DNA of 21,788 nt from a virus. The notes below the pieces were generated by a model, which saw only the letters and a program-made list of their open reading frames with translations, was not told the DNA's origin and made no database searches. Below are positions 20,983 to 21,788 of the stretch, piece after piece (positions within the stretch are counted from its first letter, which is position 1; each line of letters opens with the position of its first letter). The DNA lies in IMG/VR virus record IMGVR_UViG_3300024513_000094, positions 1 to 21,788 of that record. One strand, 5' to 3'. The translations under genes and the position numbers were made by a program.

Positions 20983-21788
20983 TTAGAATCTACCAACAAC
21001 AATCTCAACTAGGCCTTCGCCTAAATCGTCTTTGTTCTCTAAACTCTTACCAATAATAGTTCCTACAGATGGAGTATTATTAACTATTGCGTAACCTTTC
21101 TTAGCCGCAGTAACTAGAATATCACCTTTCTTAACCTTACCAAGTACTTTACATGGCAAGCGTCCTGTTAGGCCTACTGCTAGTGGATGTTTTCCTGCTA
21201 AATCAGAGTTCATCAAATGCGCTGGTTTTTCAGAAATAACACCAGCAACTCTAGTATCGTTATGTTTGTCAGTGACTGTAATTTCTTCATCACCACCAAA
21301 TACTACAACAGTACCAGTTTCATATTCTGCATCTGACAAGTATTTTTCAGCCAAGTCAGCGTAACGAGCACTTGTAGCAGTACCATTGAATAATGTTGCG
21401 TATAGTGTGTCGGTAAATGGATTACAATAAATGCCGCCTGTGCCATATACACTATTACCGCTACCCCATAACATTTGATATGTGCTGTTACTATCGTTGT
21501 TATAGTTAATTGTAACTGTACTTGCATTACCTGCAATGTTCATTGACTGTCCGCTAATGAACGAAGCAACTTTTGCGGCTGTAGCAGAGCGATAGTAGTT
21601 ATCGCCAAACTTAGCCATTATGTATGTAATGGTGCCACCACTTACATCGTCGCTACTGTTAAAGTAACTGCTGTTAATATAACGTCCGTTGAAGTCACCG
21701 TTAACGTCACGTGCAACTAATGTGCTTCCTGTGGCCGCACTTGTTGCGTTAGTTTGGATTGTACGTGTTGTACTACCATCGTAACTTG
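20983..21788 (-). CDS. tail-fibre protein, C-terminal part (cut by window edge)
   Basis: The frame is open from the right edge: residues such as ARDVNGDFNGRYINSSYF upstream of the first Met at 21618 are clearly coding, so the gene continues beyond the window. The visible 268 codons contain beta-rich fibre sequence, then YADLAEKYLSDAEYETGTVV, and a compact C-terminal domain with RVAGVISEKPAHLMN and KVKKGDILVTA. This C-terminal pattern is common in phage fibres and may be a tip or chaperone-like region. Role: host recognition. It stops 11 nt before the next fibre gene. Confidence 0.85.
   Translation of the reverse strand, partial: SYDGSTTRTIQTNATSAATGSTLVARDVNGDFNGRYINSSYFNSSDDVSGGTITYIMAKFGDNYYRSATAAKVASFISGQSMNIAGNASTVTINYNNDSNSTYQMLWGSGNSVYGTGGIYCNPFTDTLYATLFNGTATSARYADLAEKYLSDAEYETGTVVVFGGDEEITVTDKHNDTRVAGVISEKPAHLMNSDLAGKHPLAVGLTGRLPCKVLGKVKKGDILVTAAKKGYAIVNNTPSVGTIIGKSLENKDDLGEGLVEIVVGRF

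Overview
The window looks like about 22 kb of a T4-like aquatic myovirus (tailed phage of the marine/freshwater T4 superfamily). The basis is a T4 gp44-type clamp loader, dCMP deaminase, PhoH, a GroES-like cochaperonin, MazG-like pyrophosphohydrolase, peptide deformylase, a small DnaE-like protein seen in cyanophage relatives, tail-fibre proteins and T4-type late promoters, all tightly packed with overlapping starts and stops. The DNA is AT-rich. The host is not certain. There are no photosynthesis genes, and one small secreted Lys-rich protein resembles small proteins I associate with betaproteobacteria, so a heterotrophic bacterial host is a weak inference. Every gene except phoH is on the minus strand, so transcription mostly runs from high to low coordinates.

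Layout in transcription order: (1) 21788-19149, three tail-fibre genes, the first cut by the window edge. (2) A late promoter at 19120, then a 1040-aa Ig-repeat structural protein. (3) A late promoter at 15972, then a short fibre/structural protein and a conserved 77-aa protein. (4) A sigma70-like promoter at 15131-15159, then a leaderless DnaE-like 168-aa protein. (5) A late-like promoter at 14615, then a 74-aa protein, the GroES-like protein, MazG and a terminator. (6) A sigma70-like promoter embedded in that terminator, then a leaderless Zn-ribbon protein, a 73-aa protein, the clamp loader gp44 and dCMP deaminase, ending at a terminator shared with the convergent plus-strand phoH. (7) A late promoter at 10872, then two structural/hypothetical genes and a lysis cassette (GH19 endolysin, putative i-spanin, o-spanin lipoprotein, DUF4337-like membrane protein, holin-like protein) and a secreted 70-aa protein. 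(8) A perfect sigma70 promoter overlapping a hairpin/terminator at 6812-6853, then a proteostasis operon (DnaJ, peptide deformylase, ClpA-like unfoldase with an IGF loop, a hypothetical). (9) A late promoter at 2608, then a hypothetical and three consecutive nucleotidyltransferase-like proteins of three different folds, running off the left edge.

Two points stand out. First, the three nucleotidyltransferase-like genes at 1-2213 lie behind a late promoter, and their N-termini resemble T4 capsid-targeting peptides with prohead-protease sites. They may be an enzyme set carried in the virion and injected. Second, the early-type genes are driven by near-consensus host-type promoters. Two of these place the predicted +1 on the A of an ATG that has no ribosome binding site, and two are fused to terminator-like hairpins.
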